DNA from: Venturia oleaginea
Taxonomy: Eukaryota; Ascomycota; Dothideomycetes; Venturiales; Venturiaceae
Direction: 5' to 3'
DNA: 64,000 bases
NCBI GenBank assembly: GCA_013176395.1
Contig: JABMLP010000042.1
Coordinates: 1-64,000, forward strand
The notes under the pieces are model-generated. The model did not search any database. It was not told where the DNA came from and saw only the letters and a list, made by a program, of their open reading frames with translations. The position numbers and the translations under genes were made by a program. Shown here in pieces: positions 11,460 through 21,927 of this stretch (positions are counted from its first letter, which is position 1; each line of letters opens with the position of its first letter).

Positions 11460-11701
11460 TGTCACGGGCTAGACCCTTGGGCCTTCATCTAGGCTTTGCC
11501 TATCTCTCTAGGGCAAGCTTGTGAATGGCTTGACGTCTCCTGTCAAACCTCGGAATGATTCTGTGTCAAGCATGTGAATGGCTTGGCATCTCCCTCGAGA
11601 GGAGTTTGCAATCGTGTATCTATCTTTTTGTCATTAGCTAGATTGTATTGCACATTTGGGTGGTTTTTCCTGGTATCCAGGCATGATCTTAACCCGTCAC
11701 A
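11460..11701 (+). repeat. Gypsy-F 5' LTR
   Basis: It begins TGTCACGGG and ends CCCGTCACA, a nearly perfect short inverted repeat with TG...CA termini. A gag frame follows 180 bases downstream. A direct repeat (CAAGC..GTGAATGGCTTG) occurs at about 11514 and 11569. The other LTR is gone. Confidence 0.7.
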
Positions 11702-11714
11702 TTACAATCTAGCT
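11636..11714 (+). promoter_or_regulatory. Gypsy-F self-primer and primer binding site
   Basis: AGCTAGATTGTA inside the LTR (11636-11647) is the exact reverse complement of TACAATCTAGCT (11703-11714), which lies one base after the LTR. This is the layout of Tf1/sushi self-priming: the 5' end of the transcript folds back and primes minus-strand DNA. Confidence 0.65.
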
Positions 11715-11881
11715 CTCTCCCTCTCTCTCTCTTTATCGAACAAGCTGGACCGCGCCAGTATCGGCGTGAGCTTGTTACGACTCTTCCACCTGGGATTAGC
11801 CGCGGATAAGTACGCGTGCTTTGCGTCCTAAGTAAGAGGAGGTGTGAGAGTTACAGTTGCATACAAAAGGAATACGCAGCT

Positions 11882-12927
11882 ATGGAAGACGGTCCACAGC
11901 AGCAACAACAGCCCACAATGGAGTCGCTGATTATGATAATTCAGGAGCTCCGGGCAAGAAACGAAGCCTTGGAACGACAGAACCAGGAAGTGGTATCTGA
12001 AGTTCGGGCTATACAGAGCTCTGCCACGCAGAGCCCTGCTACGTCGATACCGAATGTTATATCCGTGGTACCTCGATCGGAACGACCCCGCCACAGTTTT
12101 CCCCACCTTTCAAAATACAGCGGGATACGATCGACATGGGTAGTATGGAAACTGCAAGCGATAGTGAAAGTTCGCACGGATAGAGAAGCGATTGGGATCC
12201 CAGCGGACTGTTTCAATTACCTATACATGAGCATGGAAAATACGGCCCAGAACAGAGTACGAGCCTGGGTCGCGTCGACCTCGGAGAACAATCAGACCCC
12301 CGAGAACTTCTTGAATACGCCGAATCAGTCTTCGGGGATCCCAACGAACAGCAGAATGCACTGGCTCAGCTCAACTCTCTAAGACAAGGACCCCGGCAGT
12401 CATTGAGCAGCTTTATGCCAAAATTTGACGACTTGCTAGCAAGGGCGGGAGGCAGCACATGGGGCGACTGTGTTCAGATCAATACCCTGAACCTAACCCT
12501 ATCCAAAGGCTTTCGCGAACTGCTCGTCACGGCATCACTGGATACCACAAGTTTTTTGAAATACCGGCAAGGTCTACTCGACATTGACGCGAAACTACAA
12601 GCCTTGAAATCAACCCCAGGTACCTTTGCCCAAATAGTAGACCGGCCCGAGATAGGAACGAAGCCCAACTTTCAAGAGAAAATGGATTGGGAACCCACAA
12701 AGTCAAACCGAGCAAAATGGGTATCCCAAGAAGAAATTCAACGACGTCGCGAATCGGGGGCATGCTTACGTTGTGGAAAGAAAAGGCGTATGGTCAAGGA
12801 CTGCAAGATGCTCCCTGCAAAGAAACCGGGAGTTACCAAGACCAATAAATCTACAAACAACAACGAAACCAAAGCGAGCGCGGCCAGCGAAGATTGCAGT
12901 TCAGAACCAGAATCGGAAAAAGAGTAA
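11882..12927 (+). pseudogene. Gypsy-F gag
   Basis: ATG at 11882 follows an AT-poor leader. The frame holds a coiled-coil start (LIMIIQELRARNEALERQ) and then the gag helical region. A shift near 12300 moves the similarity (LLEYAESVFGDPNEQ, about 12306-12350) into the frame that runs to the stop at 12925. The zinc knuckle reads CLRCGKKRRMVKDC: C-x2-C-x4-R-x4-C, so the histidine is missing. MDWEPT just upstream is shared with Gypsy-B gag, which shows close kinship. The frameshift and the knuckle loss make it non-functional. Confidence 0.75.
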
Positions 12928-12956
12928 CCTCTGGTCAAAGTCGTGATCAGAGGTTA
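12925..12956 (+). promoter_or_regulatory. gag-pol recoding hairpin, Gypsy-F
   Basis: A 12-pair stem begins at the gag stop (TAACCTCTGGTC against GATCAGAGGTTA, one G-T pair). Its loop, AAAGTCGT (12937-12944), is identical to that of the Gypsy-B hairpin, while the stem bases differ in a pairing-preserving way. Confidence 0.65.
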
Positions 12957-13281
12957 ACATCAAGTGCACCATCTTTAGTACGACCATCTCAACTCTCAGA
13001 ATGGAAGCAATTCAAATAAAAAATGGAAAGACCACTCTTCCTTGTTGACTCACTACTGAACGATGTGTTACGCTGAACGAGCAAAACAGAGTTATTCGGA
13101 AGTAGATTCAACACGAACTTAACGATAGGAGCCGATGAAAAGAACGAGTGTCACCCTTGTGACTTGGCTGTATTGACTAAGGAGGTTAAGTACACCGTGG
13201 CATCTTTCACGTGCACTATGCCTGAGGTATCAAGGACTGGCATGCCACTGTTCAACACTCCCACTCATGCCTAGACCTTAG
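12928..13281 (+). pseudogene. Gypsy-F pol start, truncated
   Basis: At 13026 the frame reads ERPLFLVDSLLNDV, which aligns with the protease start of Gypsy-C (FLIDTLING) and Gypsy-B (FYTNTIVND). The expected catalytic D-N-G region is scrambled by stops. The frame is -1 relative to gag, as in B and C. The element is cut off where Copia-E sequence starts at about 13282. Confidence 0.5.
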
Positions 13282-13698
13282 CTATACCACTCCCAGTTGA
13301 TGTAAGAAGTTCTGGAACTGTTGACCATTCTTTGGCTTAGTCAACCCATCTGCAACCATGTCTGCAGTAGGACAGAACTCCACGATCAATTGGTTCCTTT
13401 CCCTCATTCTTCTGACATTGTTGTATGCGATGTCAATGTGTTTAGATCTCTCATGAGCATGGGAGTCCTTAACCAGGCTGAGACAAGCTTGGTTGTCTCC
13501 CTTCAGAACCATGAGAGGCTCAAAAGCGTTCTTGCCTACCATGTCCGGATGTCCCATTTCCCTCAAGAGCGATGAAAGAAATTGAGCTTGTTTACCACCG
13601 CTGCTCATTGCCATGTATTCAGCTTCCATCGTAGAGGTTGCTACTGACTTCATCTTCTTGCTCATCCAGACAACTGGTGCTCCAGCAAGAAAGAACAC
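13282..13698 (-). pseudogene. Copia-E pol, RNase H end
   Basis: The minus frame reads FFLAGAPVVWMSKKMKS, ATSTMEAEYMAMSSGGKQ, then LKGDNQACLSL and the terminal HERSKHIDIAYNNVR block, ending HQLGVV. This is the C-terminal RNase H of Ty1/Copia pol, which removes RNA from the RNA-DNA hybrid. The N-terminal continuation is at 19927-20931; Gypsy-A1 separates the two, with AACAC duplicated at 13694-13698 and 19927-19931. No LTR of Copia-E is visible. Confidence 0.85.
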
Positions 13699-13933
13699 TG
13701 TAAGAGTTCAACCCTCAAAGGTGTTTCGCAAGTGAGAGAAGACTGCTTGTATTTCGAAGTATCTAAGTACAGAGGAGAATGTGTAAGTGTATGAAGGACG
13801 ACTAGTATATATGTCCTCCGTATAAGAAAAAAGGACATGCTGCAAACAATCCCTGCTAGGCGCACGTGAAAGACTACCAGGTAGTGCTAAGAATCCATCC
13901 AGGATAAGTTGAGAAAGGATCTATCCTTTGACA
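13699..13933 (-). repeat. Gypsy-A1 3' LTR
   Basis: Plus-strand text runs TGTAAGAG...TTTGACA. A purine tract (GGGGGAGAAGAAGGGTAA on the minus strand) precedes it in element orientation. It lacks about 46 bases of U3 that the A2 LTR has. Confidence 0.88.
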
Positions 13934-14066
13934 TTACCCTTCTTCTCCCCCGTTTCCGTTGGGGCGGTTCTGCTTTTTGTACGCCTAGGAGGACGTAGAC
14001 TCGGTCCGTCGTTTTGAAAAACATCACCGTAGATACTTTCAAAGGTATCTAATGCGACAGTTTCTG
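13934..14066 (-). pseudogene. Gypsy-A1 chromodomain tail (B-derived)
   Basis: The frame reads VALDTFESIYGDVFQNDGP and ends GNVKG near the LTR. It matches the end of Gypsy-B pol (ALDAFESTYGNVLENDGP) and not the end of Gypsy-H. It follows the integrase zinc finger directly but in another frame, so the integrase core and most of the chromodomain are missing at a junction near 14060-14066. Confidence 0.8.
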
Positions 14067-14861
14067 TCGTTCGTACTTGGCCTTTTTGCAAAGAACACAC
14101 TTTCCTATTTCCTTGAAAACTTCCTGTCGCATGTGCGGGAAGTAGAAGGTATTCTGAAGTCGTGAAAGGACAATCTCTGGTCGGCAATGACCATTGAGTG
14201 GAGATTCGTGTTGATGTAGGATGTACTGTTTCCTAAGGCTCGTGGGAAGATATACCAAGTTGTTGAAGAGGAGCAATCCGTCTTCAATACGAGTATTCTG
14301 ATCTGCTGATTGAATGTAGCCTTGTACATCTGGATCCTTTGCTGCGCGTTCCTGACCTCTTGCCAATAAGAGGACTTTCCTGTCTGAAGTGATGAGACTT
14401 GGTGCACAAGTGCATCACCTTCTGTCGGAACAAAGCGCGTTCGACTTTCTCTTTTTCTCCTGCCATGAAGTCTTCTCGTCGACTTAATGCATCGGCGTTA
14501 ACGTTTTCCTTTCCTTTCTTGTAAAGGATATGGAAGTTGTAAGATGACAGTTCTTCTGACCATCTTAGTTGCCGTCGATTCAATTCCTTTGTCGTCGTGA
14601 AATTCCGCAGATTCTTGTGATCGGAATACACGGTAATCTTGTGTTTCGCTCCTTCAAGATAATGCTTCCAGTGCTTGAAGGCATCAGCTATGGCCATGAG
14701 TTCCTTGTCTGAAGTGGAGTAGTTGACTTCTGCTTTCAGGAATTTTCGTGCGTGGTAAGCTACTGGTCTAAGCTTTCCATCTGAATCGGGCTGGCTGAGG
14801 CATGCTCCGAGGGCTCGATCGGACGCATCCGCCTCGACTGTGGCTGTTTTTTCTGAGTTAA

Positions 14862-15172
14862 TGTAAGAGTTCAACCCTCAAAGGTGTTTCGCAAGTGAGA
14901 GAAGACTGCTTGTATTTCAAAGTATCTAAGTACAGAGAAGAAAGTGTAAGTACAGAAAGGATAGCTCGTATATATAATCCTCCTCTTACAATAGATCCTT
15001 CTAGAAAGTATCTTTAAATGGAAACGTGACAGCTTGCAAAATAGAACATGACAGCTTGCAAAATAGAACATGACAGCTTGCAAAATAGAACATGACAGCT
15101 TGCAGAATAACAAGAGAACAATTGGAAATCCAGTCATGGATAAGCTAGAGAGAAGGATTCCATCCCTTAACA
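14862..15172 (-). repeat. solo LTR of the Gypsy-B family
   Basis: It starts TGTAAGAG, ends CTTAACA and is bounded by GTTAA (14857-14861 and 15173-15177). It has four copies of the 21-base U3 repeat where other B LTRs have five, which explains 311 rather than 332 bases. Confidence 0.9.
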
Positions 15173-15943
15173 GTTAAACAGTTGCAGAATGGGTGGTGTT
15201 GTTAACCGTATCTTGAGTGCGTCAAAGGCCTTTTGCGCATGCTCGTTCCATTCCAAGGTAATCCCCTTCTTCATCAATCCCGTGAGGGGTTCTGCAACTT
15301 CGGAAAAGCTTTCGATGAATTGTCGATAATAATTCGCGAAGGCGTGAAATGACTGTACTCCTTTGACGTTCGAGGGTACCGGCCAATCGCGGACCTTCTG
15401 GTACATTTCCGGGTCCATCTCAAGTCCATCTTGAGAGACAAAACATCCAACGAACTTGATTCATTGCTTGTGGAATTCGCTTTTCGAGGGTTTCGGCCGC
15501 AAGTTAAATATCTGTAGTGCGCGGAGGACGGTTCGAACGTGATTGGCGTGTTCTTCGAACTTTCGATAGTAAACCAAAATGTCATCCATATAAACAGACA
15601 CAAACTTGTCTAAGTGCTCGCGAAGCACATTGTTCATATAGGCTTGCAGCGTCGCAGGGGCGTTTGTCAAACCAAAGGGCATGACAAGGTATTCGTAGTG
15701 CTCAAGGTGAGTGCGGAATGCTGTCTTCCACTCGTTACCTTCCTTAATCCTAATTCGATGAAAAGCCGCAGGAATATCGAATTTCGTGAACCATCTGGCT
15801 CCTTGGAGTCTGTCCCTCAACTCCTGGATTAAAGGCAGCGTGTACGCATTCTTCACCAAAATCTCATTTAGATGTCGGTAATCGACACACAATCGTTGTG
15901 AACCATCGGGCTTGGGTACGTAGAAAACTGAATATCCGGCGGG

Positions 15944-16275
15944 TGTTAAGGGATGGAATCCTTCTCTCTAGCTTATCCATGACTGGATTTCCAATTGTTC
16001 TCTTGTTATTCTGCAAGCTGTCATGTTCTATTTTGCAAGCTGTCATGTTCTATTTTGCAAGCTGTCATGTTCTATTTCGCAAGCTGCCATGTTCTATTTT
16101 GTAAGCTGTCACGTTTCCATTTAAAGATACTTTCTAGAAGGATCTATTGTAAGAGGAGGATTATATATACGAGCTATCCTTCCTGTACTTACACTTTCTT
16201 CTCTGTACTTAGATACTTGAAATATAAGCTGTCTTCCCTCACTTGCGAAACACCTTTGAGGGTTGAACTCTTACA
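15944..16275 (+). repeat. solo LTR of the Gypsy-B family, plus orientation
   Basis: It starts TGTTAAGG, ends TCTTACA and is bounded by GCGGG (15939-15943 and 16276-16280). Full 332-base length with five 21-base repeats. It splits the A1 reverse transcriptase. Confidence 0.9.
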
Positions 16276-17047
16276 GCGGGTGACTTCGACTCCCGGATGA
16301 ACTTCTTCTTCGTGAAATCGTCGATGTATTCACGAAGGGTTTCAAGCTGATCTTCCCTCAATGGGTAGATCTTGAACTTCTTTGGTTGTTCATTATTCTT
16401 AAGCTCGATCTCATAATCCCATGGTTGGTGTGGTGGAAGAGAATCTTCGATCGATTCCCCTTTAAAAAGTTCTGCAAATTCCTGGTACCCATGGGGAATT
16501 TGGAACACTGACCTATCCTCCTCTGTCTGGAGACGATAGCAGTATGCCACTTCAACGTGTGTAGGCCTTTTCCGCAAAGGTCTTTGTGCTGTCCGTGTTC
16601 TAGCGCGCATGCTAGCCTGCACGGGATATCGTTGGTCTGGGAACGTGAGCGTCAATGTTCTCCAGTCGATATGCGGATTGTGAGTTCGAAGCCACGACAG
16701 ACCAAGGATCAAATCCGAGTCTCCAATATTCGTGACGTCTAGAACAATCTGTTCTTTCCTCCCTTGTATCCATAAGATTATGTCTGCTTCGTAGATCACT
16801 ATGCCTCCATTGAAGTTGTCAGGTCTTCCATCAGCGATAGTTAGTGGATATGGATGCCGTTTCGACCGTACGGGTAGTTTCCATTCGTCGACCAATTTCT
16901 CGCTTAGAAGATTCCTATCGGCACCAGTGTCGATGAAGGCCCATGCTGGTACGTTGTCGATCTTTCCTTCGACCAGCATTTTGGATGTACCAAGGTTGTT
17001 CAGAAAATGAGGCGCTTCATTAGGATTCAACAGGGGCCTCTCTACTG

Positions 17048-18346
17048 TTAATCCTCCTCGTTTCCCGAATTCTCATCCCATTTGCGTGCTTGCTTTGTTT
17101 TGACTGCGATGTCCAATCGTCGGACAAGGTGTCGAAGGTTCCTTGCCCCATTCGGATGGTATGGGCAGGTGAAGTCAAGGCATGCATTTGGATAGACGTC
17201 TTTGCACTGAGAATCGTCCTGATCAATTGCTCGTTCAACGTCTCGTGTCAAACGTGAGAGCCGGAAGGTCATAAACTCTAGATTTTCCTTCGATTCTCCT
17301 TCGTTGGAGTTGTCTTCTACTGTAGACTCACTGTCGTCGCCCGACATAGACTGTAGAGATTCGTTTTCGTTTGGTGTAGACCAACTCCCGGAAATGGCTG
17401 GCAACTCTTGGAGTATTTCTCCAAGATCTTTCATTTCCTGGTGCTGAGGTAAATCGCATTCCTCATTCTCGCAGCAATTCATAGGTGAGTGTCTGTGGTG
17501 GACGTGCTGTACATCTGCACTGATGTTTGGGATTTTCATGATCTTCCTGAGGGTCGTATTGTTGACTTCCTTTTCGTGAACCCAGTGGAATTCCCAATCT
17601 GGTTCTCCTGGGTCTTCCTCGGACTTGTGCTCCCACAGTGGGCATTCTTTGACTTTGTACCAGTTCGATGGAATCATCCAGTGAAGATCGTGTTCCGGAT
17701 TCTTTCTCACGCTTGGGTATCTGCTGATAACTTTGACAGCAGCCATTGTATTCCCAACCCCGAATTGGTTTGTGCCATACTCTGCTTTTGGCACTTCCAA
17801 CTGAGTGCCATAAAGACCGGGTGAGCTAGATGACGAACTCATCATAGCGAGATGTCCTTTGACATTGCCGTTACCTTGGTAACCTCCTCTATCCCGAGGG
17901 TAGTATCCGGAGCTCTGCTTCTCGGATAGGTGTACTTTGCAGTCGTCCTCATAACAAGCCGTCCAGCTCAGTATGTTGTGGATTGGCGGTACTTACGCAT
18001 CGGATTGTAAAGCCTTGAGGTGTTCTGAGCCCATGGGTGAGTTTCCGAATCGTTGTCCCTGATTCGTGAAACGTCCAGTGTTGTTCTTTTTGGGCTTTCT
18101 GACCTGTAACTTTCTTGGATCCACGTGGACCGCTCTGAATCTTGTCGAGCTCCATTGGCTGCGGTCCGTATGAATCAACTCAAACACCTATATTCGCACG
18201 ACTGTTGTTTCCATGTCCTCGATAAGAACTAACTCCCTTCCTCTGAAGTTTTCTTTCGAATAGGCGGTTATCAATCTTGATTGACGTTCCAATCATCGAG
18301 TACAGGCTCTGAGGCTGAGTTTCCTTCCGACTGATTTCATCCTTGA
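17048..18346 (-). pseudogene. Gypsy-A1 gag (H-like, zinc knuckle deleted)
   Basis: It starts abruptly at the B/H junction (18346) inside sequence matching Gypsy-H gag (KDEISRKE, SMIG.SIKIDNRLFERKLQRKG). Compared with Gypsy-H, 53 bases are missing at about 18097, which removes the whole CCHC knuckle and shifts the frame. Downstream, the long C-terminal extension is still readable: TACYEDDCKVH, ECPLWEHKSE, CCENEECDLPQHQ and ACLDFTCPYHPNG, four cysteine-histidine units. The N-terminal capsid-like part of H gag is absent. A2 shares both the junction and the deletion, so they predate amplification. Confidence 0.8.
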
Positions 18347-18749
18347 CAGTCTGCTCTGCAACCCTTATTACTAAGGACGGAGCTCCTAGGGACTATGAAG
18401 GTCAAGGGTATTGAATCTCTCTTCCTAACTCTTTCTTCCCTCAGCTTATTACAGCTTCGACTCCTAAGACTACGCTGTCTTAGGATGACCTCTGATTTCC
18501 TCTTTGTAAATTTTGCGAGAATTTACTGTGGATTGGCCCTTACAGTTGGCCCTTGCTTCTTGGAGATTCTAGCACCTTCTAGAAAATCTCAGCTTGAATT
18601 CTCTTGAATTCCCTTTTTGTTTGGCCCTTGAGGTTGGCTCTTGAGGTTGGTCTTTGAGGTTGGCCCTTGCTTCTTGGGTTAGGACAAGTGTTCTCTTCTT
18701 GAAATTCCTTTTTGTTTGGCCCTTGAGGTTGGCCCTTGCTTCTTGGGTT
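18347..18749 (-). other. Gypsy-A1 leader shared with Gypsy-B
   Basis: This is nearly the same as 21335-21790 of Gypsy-B in reverse orientation, including GATTTTCTAGAAGGTGCTAG and repeated GGGCCAACCTCAAGGG. It is noncoding as far as I can see. Being shared by a defective and an intact element, it is a candidate for RNA packaging or translation signals (inference). Confidence 0.65.
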
Positions 18750-19075
18750 AGGTGTCCTCTTTAGGACCTTGACTCTACAGGCTCTTCCTGAGAGTACTGA
18801 AATGGCTGGGGTGTCCTCTTTAGGACCTTGACTCTGCAGGCTCGTCCTGAGAGTACTGAAAATGGCTTGGGTGTCCTCTTTAGGACCTTGACTCTACAGG
18901 CTCGTCCTGAGAGTACTGAAAATGGCTTGGGTGTCCTCTTTAGGACCTTGACTCTACAGGCTCTTCCTGAGAGTACTGAAATGGCTGGGGTGTCCTCTTT
19001 AGGACCTTGACTCTGCAGGCTCGTCCTGAGAGTACTGAAAATGGCTTGGGTGTCCTCTTTAGGACCTTGACTCAC
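18750..19075. repeat. 59/60-base minisatellite in A1 leader
   Basis: Units start with GTGTCCTCTTTAGGACC at 18752, 18811, 18871, 18931, 18990 and 19049. Two unit types occur: 59 bases with AAATGGCTGGG and 60 bases with AAAATGGCTTGG. The A2 copy has about 13 units. Three shorter units (CTCGCTC.ATGGAGGGCTTTCTC) lie at 19250-19330. Confidence 0.9.
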
Positions 19076-19394
19076 CAACAGGATTGACCTGGGAGTACTT
19101 TCAACTTGTGGGTGTCACTTTGGACGTTGTTGATATCCCTTCGCAAAGGACAAGTTTCAACAACTCTCAATCTTCGACGTTCGTCATTACTACACAATGA
19201 GAAGATGTAGCATCCGTCCTAGGTTATGAGGTACCTAGCAAACTCTTTCTCAATGCCTCGCTCAATGGAGGGCTTTTTCAGTGCCTCGCTCGATGGAGGG
19301 CTTTCTCGGTACCTCGCTCAATGGAAGGCTTTCTCTTTGCTCTGACGATTGCTGCAGAGACTCTCTCTTACTGTCAGCAAGAGGTATTGGTGCG

Positions 19395-19478
19395 GTACTT
19401 AGATAATGTAAGAGTTCAACCCTCAAAGGTGTTTCGCAAGTGAGAGAAGACTGCTTGTATTTCGAAGTATCTAAGTAC
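19395..19478 (-). promoter_or_regulatory. Gypsy-A1 primer binding site and self-primer
   Basis: GTACTTAGATA at 19395-19405 (the primer site in element orientation is TATCTAAGTAC) lies one base outside the LTR. TATCTAAGTAC at 19468-19478 inside the LTR is its exact complement, eleven bases, as in Tf1-type self-priming. Confidence 0.7.
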
Positions 19479-19926
19479 AGAGGAGAATGTGTAAGTGTAG
19501 GAAGGACGACTAGTATTGTAAGAGTTCAACTCTCAAAGGTGTTTCGCAAGTGAGGGAAGACAGCTTATATTTCAAGTATCTAAGTACAAAGAAGAAAGTG
19601 TAGGTACAGGAAGAACAACTTGTATATATAATCTTCCAAGTAGGAAAAGGACATGCTGTCCTGAGAAGAGAATAGAAAGGAGTAGAAGCGCATGTGAAAC
19701 GGTCCCTGAATAATCCCTGCTAGGCGCACGTGAGAACTACCAGGTAGTGCTAAGAATCCATCCAGGATAAGTTGAGAAAGAATCTATCCTTTGACAAGTA
19801 TATATGTCCTCCGTATAAGAAAAAAGGACATGCTGCAAACAATCCCTGCTAGGCGCACGTGAAAGACTACCAGGTAGTGCTAAGAATCCATCCAGGATAA
19901 GTTGAGAAAGGATCTATCCTTTGACA
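19407..19926 (-). repeat. Gypsy-A1 5' LTR, split by a solo LTR
   Basis: It consists of 19407-19516 and 19802-19926, together 235 bases, with one difference from 13699-13933. The insertion point lies at its TATATAT promoter region. Confidence 0.88.
19517..19796 (-). repeat. solo LTR of the A2 subtype inside the A1 LTR
   Basis: It starts TGTAAGAG, ends TTTGACA and is bounded by AGTAT (19512-19516 and 19797-19801). Its U3 matches the 281-base A2 LTR, not the 235-base A1 LTR, so A2-type elements were active after A1 inserted. Confidence 0.92.
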
Positions 19927-20931
19927 AACACCCATCCTAGGATGGAGACCCTGTCTGCCTTGTCCATAGCGTAATCTGCATCTGAGTATCCCACAAGCCC
20001 AGTATGTCCTCCAATGCTGTATTCCAGTCCAAGATCTGGAAATGACCTGAGATACCTGGCTACTTTCTTGATTGCCTTCTCATGGAATACCGTTGGGTCA
20101 GATGCATAGGAGCTGAGTCTTCTAATAGCAAAAGCTATATCTGGCCTGCACATCACATTGGCCACATCAAAGTTCCCATCTGCTCCTGGTAGCTCCCACT
20201 ATCTGCTCAAGGATCTGTTGGTCCTGATTTTCTCAGATCATCATAGGAATCCATGGGTGATAGCGTGGGCTTCCCTTTTTCCGCCGACATTCCAAACTTT
20301 GCGAGGGCCTCCCTGATGTAGTGTCCTTGGTCAAGCTTCAGGGTTCTCTTCGTTCTGTCTCTAGTGATCCTCATGCCAACAATCTTGTCTGGTTCTCCTA
20401 GGTCCTTGATCTTGAAGATCTTCCCAAATTCTTGCTTGAACCATTTGATATTGTCGAGATTTGAGGATGCAATAGGTATGTCGTCTACCCATGTAAAAAT
20501 CATGATGTCTCTCTCCTTGTGAACCAAAAGACAGGGGTCAACTTCTGATTGGGCAAAGCCCAGCTTCTTCAATTTCTCTACACAGAGTTGGTTCCAGTCT
20601 CTTGCTGCTTGTTTCAGACCATACAAGCTCTTCAGCATCTTGAAGACTTTGCCTGGTGGAATGTCTACTCCTGGGGGAGGGATCATGAAGATGTCCTCTT
20701 TCAGGAATGATTCGGTGAATGCATTGTTTACATCAACTACATGTATGTTGAGATTCTTCTTGGCAGCAGTAGCCATAAAGCATCTCAGGGTATCATGCCT
20801 AACAGTAGGTGCAAAGGTGTCCGTGAAGTCTACATCTAGTTTCTGTGAGAATCCTCTGGCCACAAGCCTTGCCTTGAATTTATCGATTGCTCCACTGATG
20901 AGGTACTTCACGTCGAATATCCATTTGGATG
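19927..20931 (-). pseudogene. Copia-E pol, reverse transcriptase part
   Basis: The frame from 20931 reads KWIFDVKYL, KFKARLVARGFSQ, VVDVNNAF, LYGLKQAARDW and the catalytic WVDD (20480-20491), then LGEPDKIVGMRI. A frame break near 20170-20206 leads to MCRPDIAFAIRRLSSY and YSDADYA (RNase H start), which would continue at 13698. The N-terminal part of pol and the 5' LTR are missing where the Gypsy-B LTR begins. Confidence 0.85.
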
Positions 20932-21263
20932 TGTTAAGGGATGGAATCCTTCTCTCTAGCTTATCCATGACTGGATTTCCAATTGTTCTCTTGTTATTCT
21001 GCAAGCTGTCATGTTCTATTTTGCAAGCTGTCATGTTCTATTTTGCAAGCTGTCATGTTCTATTTCGCAAGCTGCCATGTTCTATTTTGCAAGCTGTCAC
21101 GTTTCCATTTAAAGATACTTTCTAGAAGGATCTATTGTAAGAGGAGGATTATATATACTAGCTATCCTTCCTGTACTTACACTTTCTTCTCTGTACTTAG
21201 ATACTTGAAATATAAGCTGTCTTCCCTCACTTGCGAAACACCTTTGAGGGTTGAACTCTTACA
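20932..21263 (+). repeat. Gypsy-B 5' LTR
   Basis: TGTTAAGG...TCTTACA. U3 holds five tandem 21-base units (GCAAGCTGTCATGTTCTATT) at about 20998-21103. A TATA box (TTATATATA, 21149-21157) stands 36 bases before the putative transcript start GTACTTAGATA at 21193. Confidence 0.9.
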
Positions 21264-21275
21264 TTATCTAAGTAC
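21193..21275 (+). promoter_or_regulatory. Gypsy-B self-primer and primer binding site
   Basis: GTACTTAGATA at 21193-21203 in the LTR is the exact complement of TATCTAAGTAC at 21265-21275, one base past the LTR. No tRNA 3' end fits this site. The distance to a TATA box supports the LTR copy lying at the RNA 5' end, as in Tf1. Confidence 0.72.
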
Positions 21276-21927
21276 CTCAGTCTTACAAAGGAAGAAAGGC
21301 TCACAGAGAGCAAGCTCCAAAAAGGAATTTCAAGAAGAGAACACTTGTCCTAATCCAAGAAGCGAGGGCCAACCTCAAGGGCCAAACAGAAAGGAATTTC
21401 AAGAAGAGGACACTTGTCCTAACTCAAGAAGCAAGGGCCAACCTCAAAGGCCAACTTCAAGGGCCAACCTCAAGGGCCAAACAAAAAGGGAATTCAAGAG
21501 AATTCAAGCTGAGATTTTCTAGAAGGTGCTAGAATCTCCAAGAAGCAAGGGCCAACCGAAAGGGCCAATCCAAAAAGGGAATTCAAGAGAATTCAAACTG
21601 AGATTTTCTAGAACGTGCTAGAATCTCCAAGAAGCAAGGGCAGGTCATCCTAAGACAGCGTAGTCTTAGGAGTTGAAGCTGTAATAAGCTGAGGAAAGAA
21701 AGAGCTAGGGAGAGAGATTTAATACACTTGGCCTTCACAGTCCCTGGGAGCTCTGTCCTTAGTAATAAGGATTGCAGAGCGGACTATAGTGTAAAAAATC
21801 CTTCTGGGATTCTATAGTCACCTTCCTATACTAATAGGCATTGACTCTATACTGCCTAGCAAATCTCTAGAGTAGAGCCTAGGAGTGTGTATAGTAGTGC
21901 TCTCTATTATCTCTCATAGGTGAAAAT
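21264..21927 (+). other. Gypsy-B 5' leader
   Basis: No gene is seen. It is made of imperfect repeats (AAGGAATTTCAAGAAGAG, CAAGAAGCAAGGGCCAACC, GGGAATTCAAGAGAATTCAA). A 21335-21790 stretch is shared with A1 and A2 leaders. Confidence 0.7.

Larger units (their letters stand above)
14067..17030 (-). pseudogene. Gypsy-A1 protease-RT-RNase H-integrase finger (H-like)
   Basis: From right to left: protease with AFIDTGADRNLL (about 16930, D-T-G) and ILGLSWLRTHNP; RT with LCVDYRHLNEI and a YMDD box at about 15582-15593; RNase H with EADASDRALGACLSQ and YSDHKNLRNF (14600-14850); integrase HHCC finger with HQHESPLNGHC and CVLCKKAKYER ending at 14067. Each block matches Gypsy-H closely. Two solo LTRs (14862-15172, 15944-16275) split it, and small indels, for example near 15566, break the frame. 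The integrase DDE core is absent. Confidence 0.85.
13699..19926 (-). mobile_element. Gypsy-A1, mosaic non-autonomous element
   Basis: It has two 235-base LTRs with one difference by eye (13699-13933; 19407-19926 once its nested LTR is removed) and an AACAC target duplication in Copia-E. On the minus strand the order is LTR, primer site, leader with minisatellite, gag, protease, RT, RNase H, integrase zinc finger, then a short chromodomain tail and LTR. Ends and leader resemble Gypsy-B; the core resembles Gypsy-H. It carries solo LTRs at 14862, 15944 and 19517. Confidence 0.88.

Noticed and set aside
2445..11466. Eight-base target duplication of the hAT element
   Set aside because: CTCTGATC on the left and CTGTCACG on the right agree at only four of eight positions; the right side is already Gypsy-F LTR.
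18750..19075. Evenly spaced direct repeats that could be taken for a CRISPR-like array
   Set aside because: Units are contiguous with no variable spacers, lie inside an LTR-element leader and vary in number between copies; this is a minisatellite in a fungal genome.
18761..19078. A 105-codon open frame of repeated VLKRTPKPFS-type peptides
   Set aside because: It exists only because a few 60-base units keep frame; the longer A2 array breaks it, so coding is unlikely.
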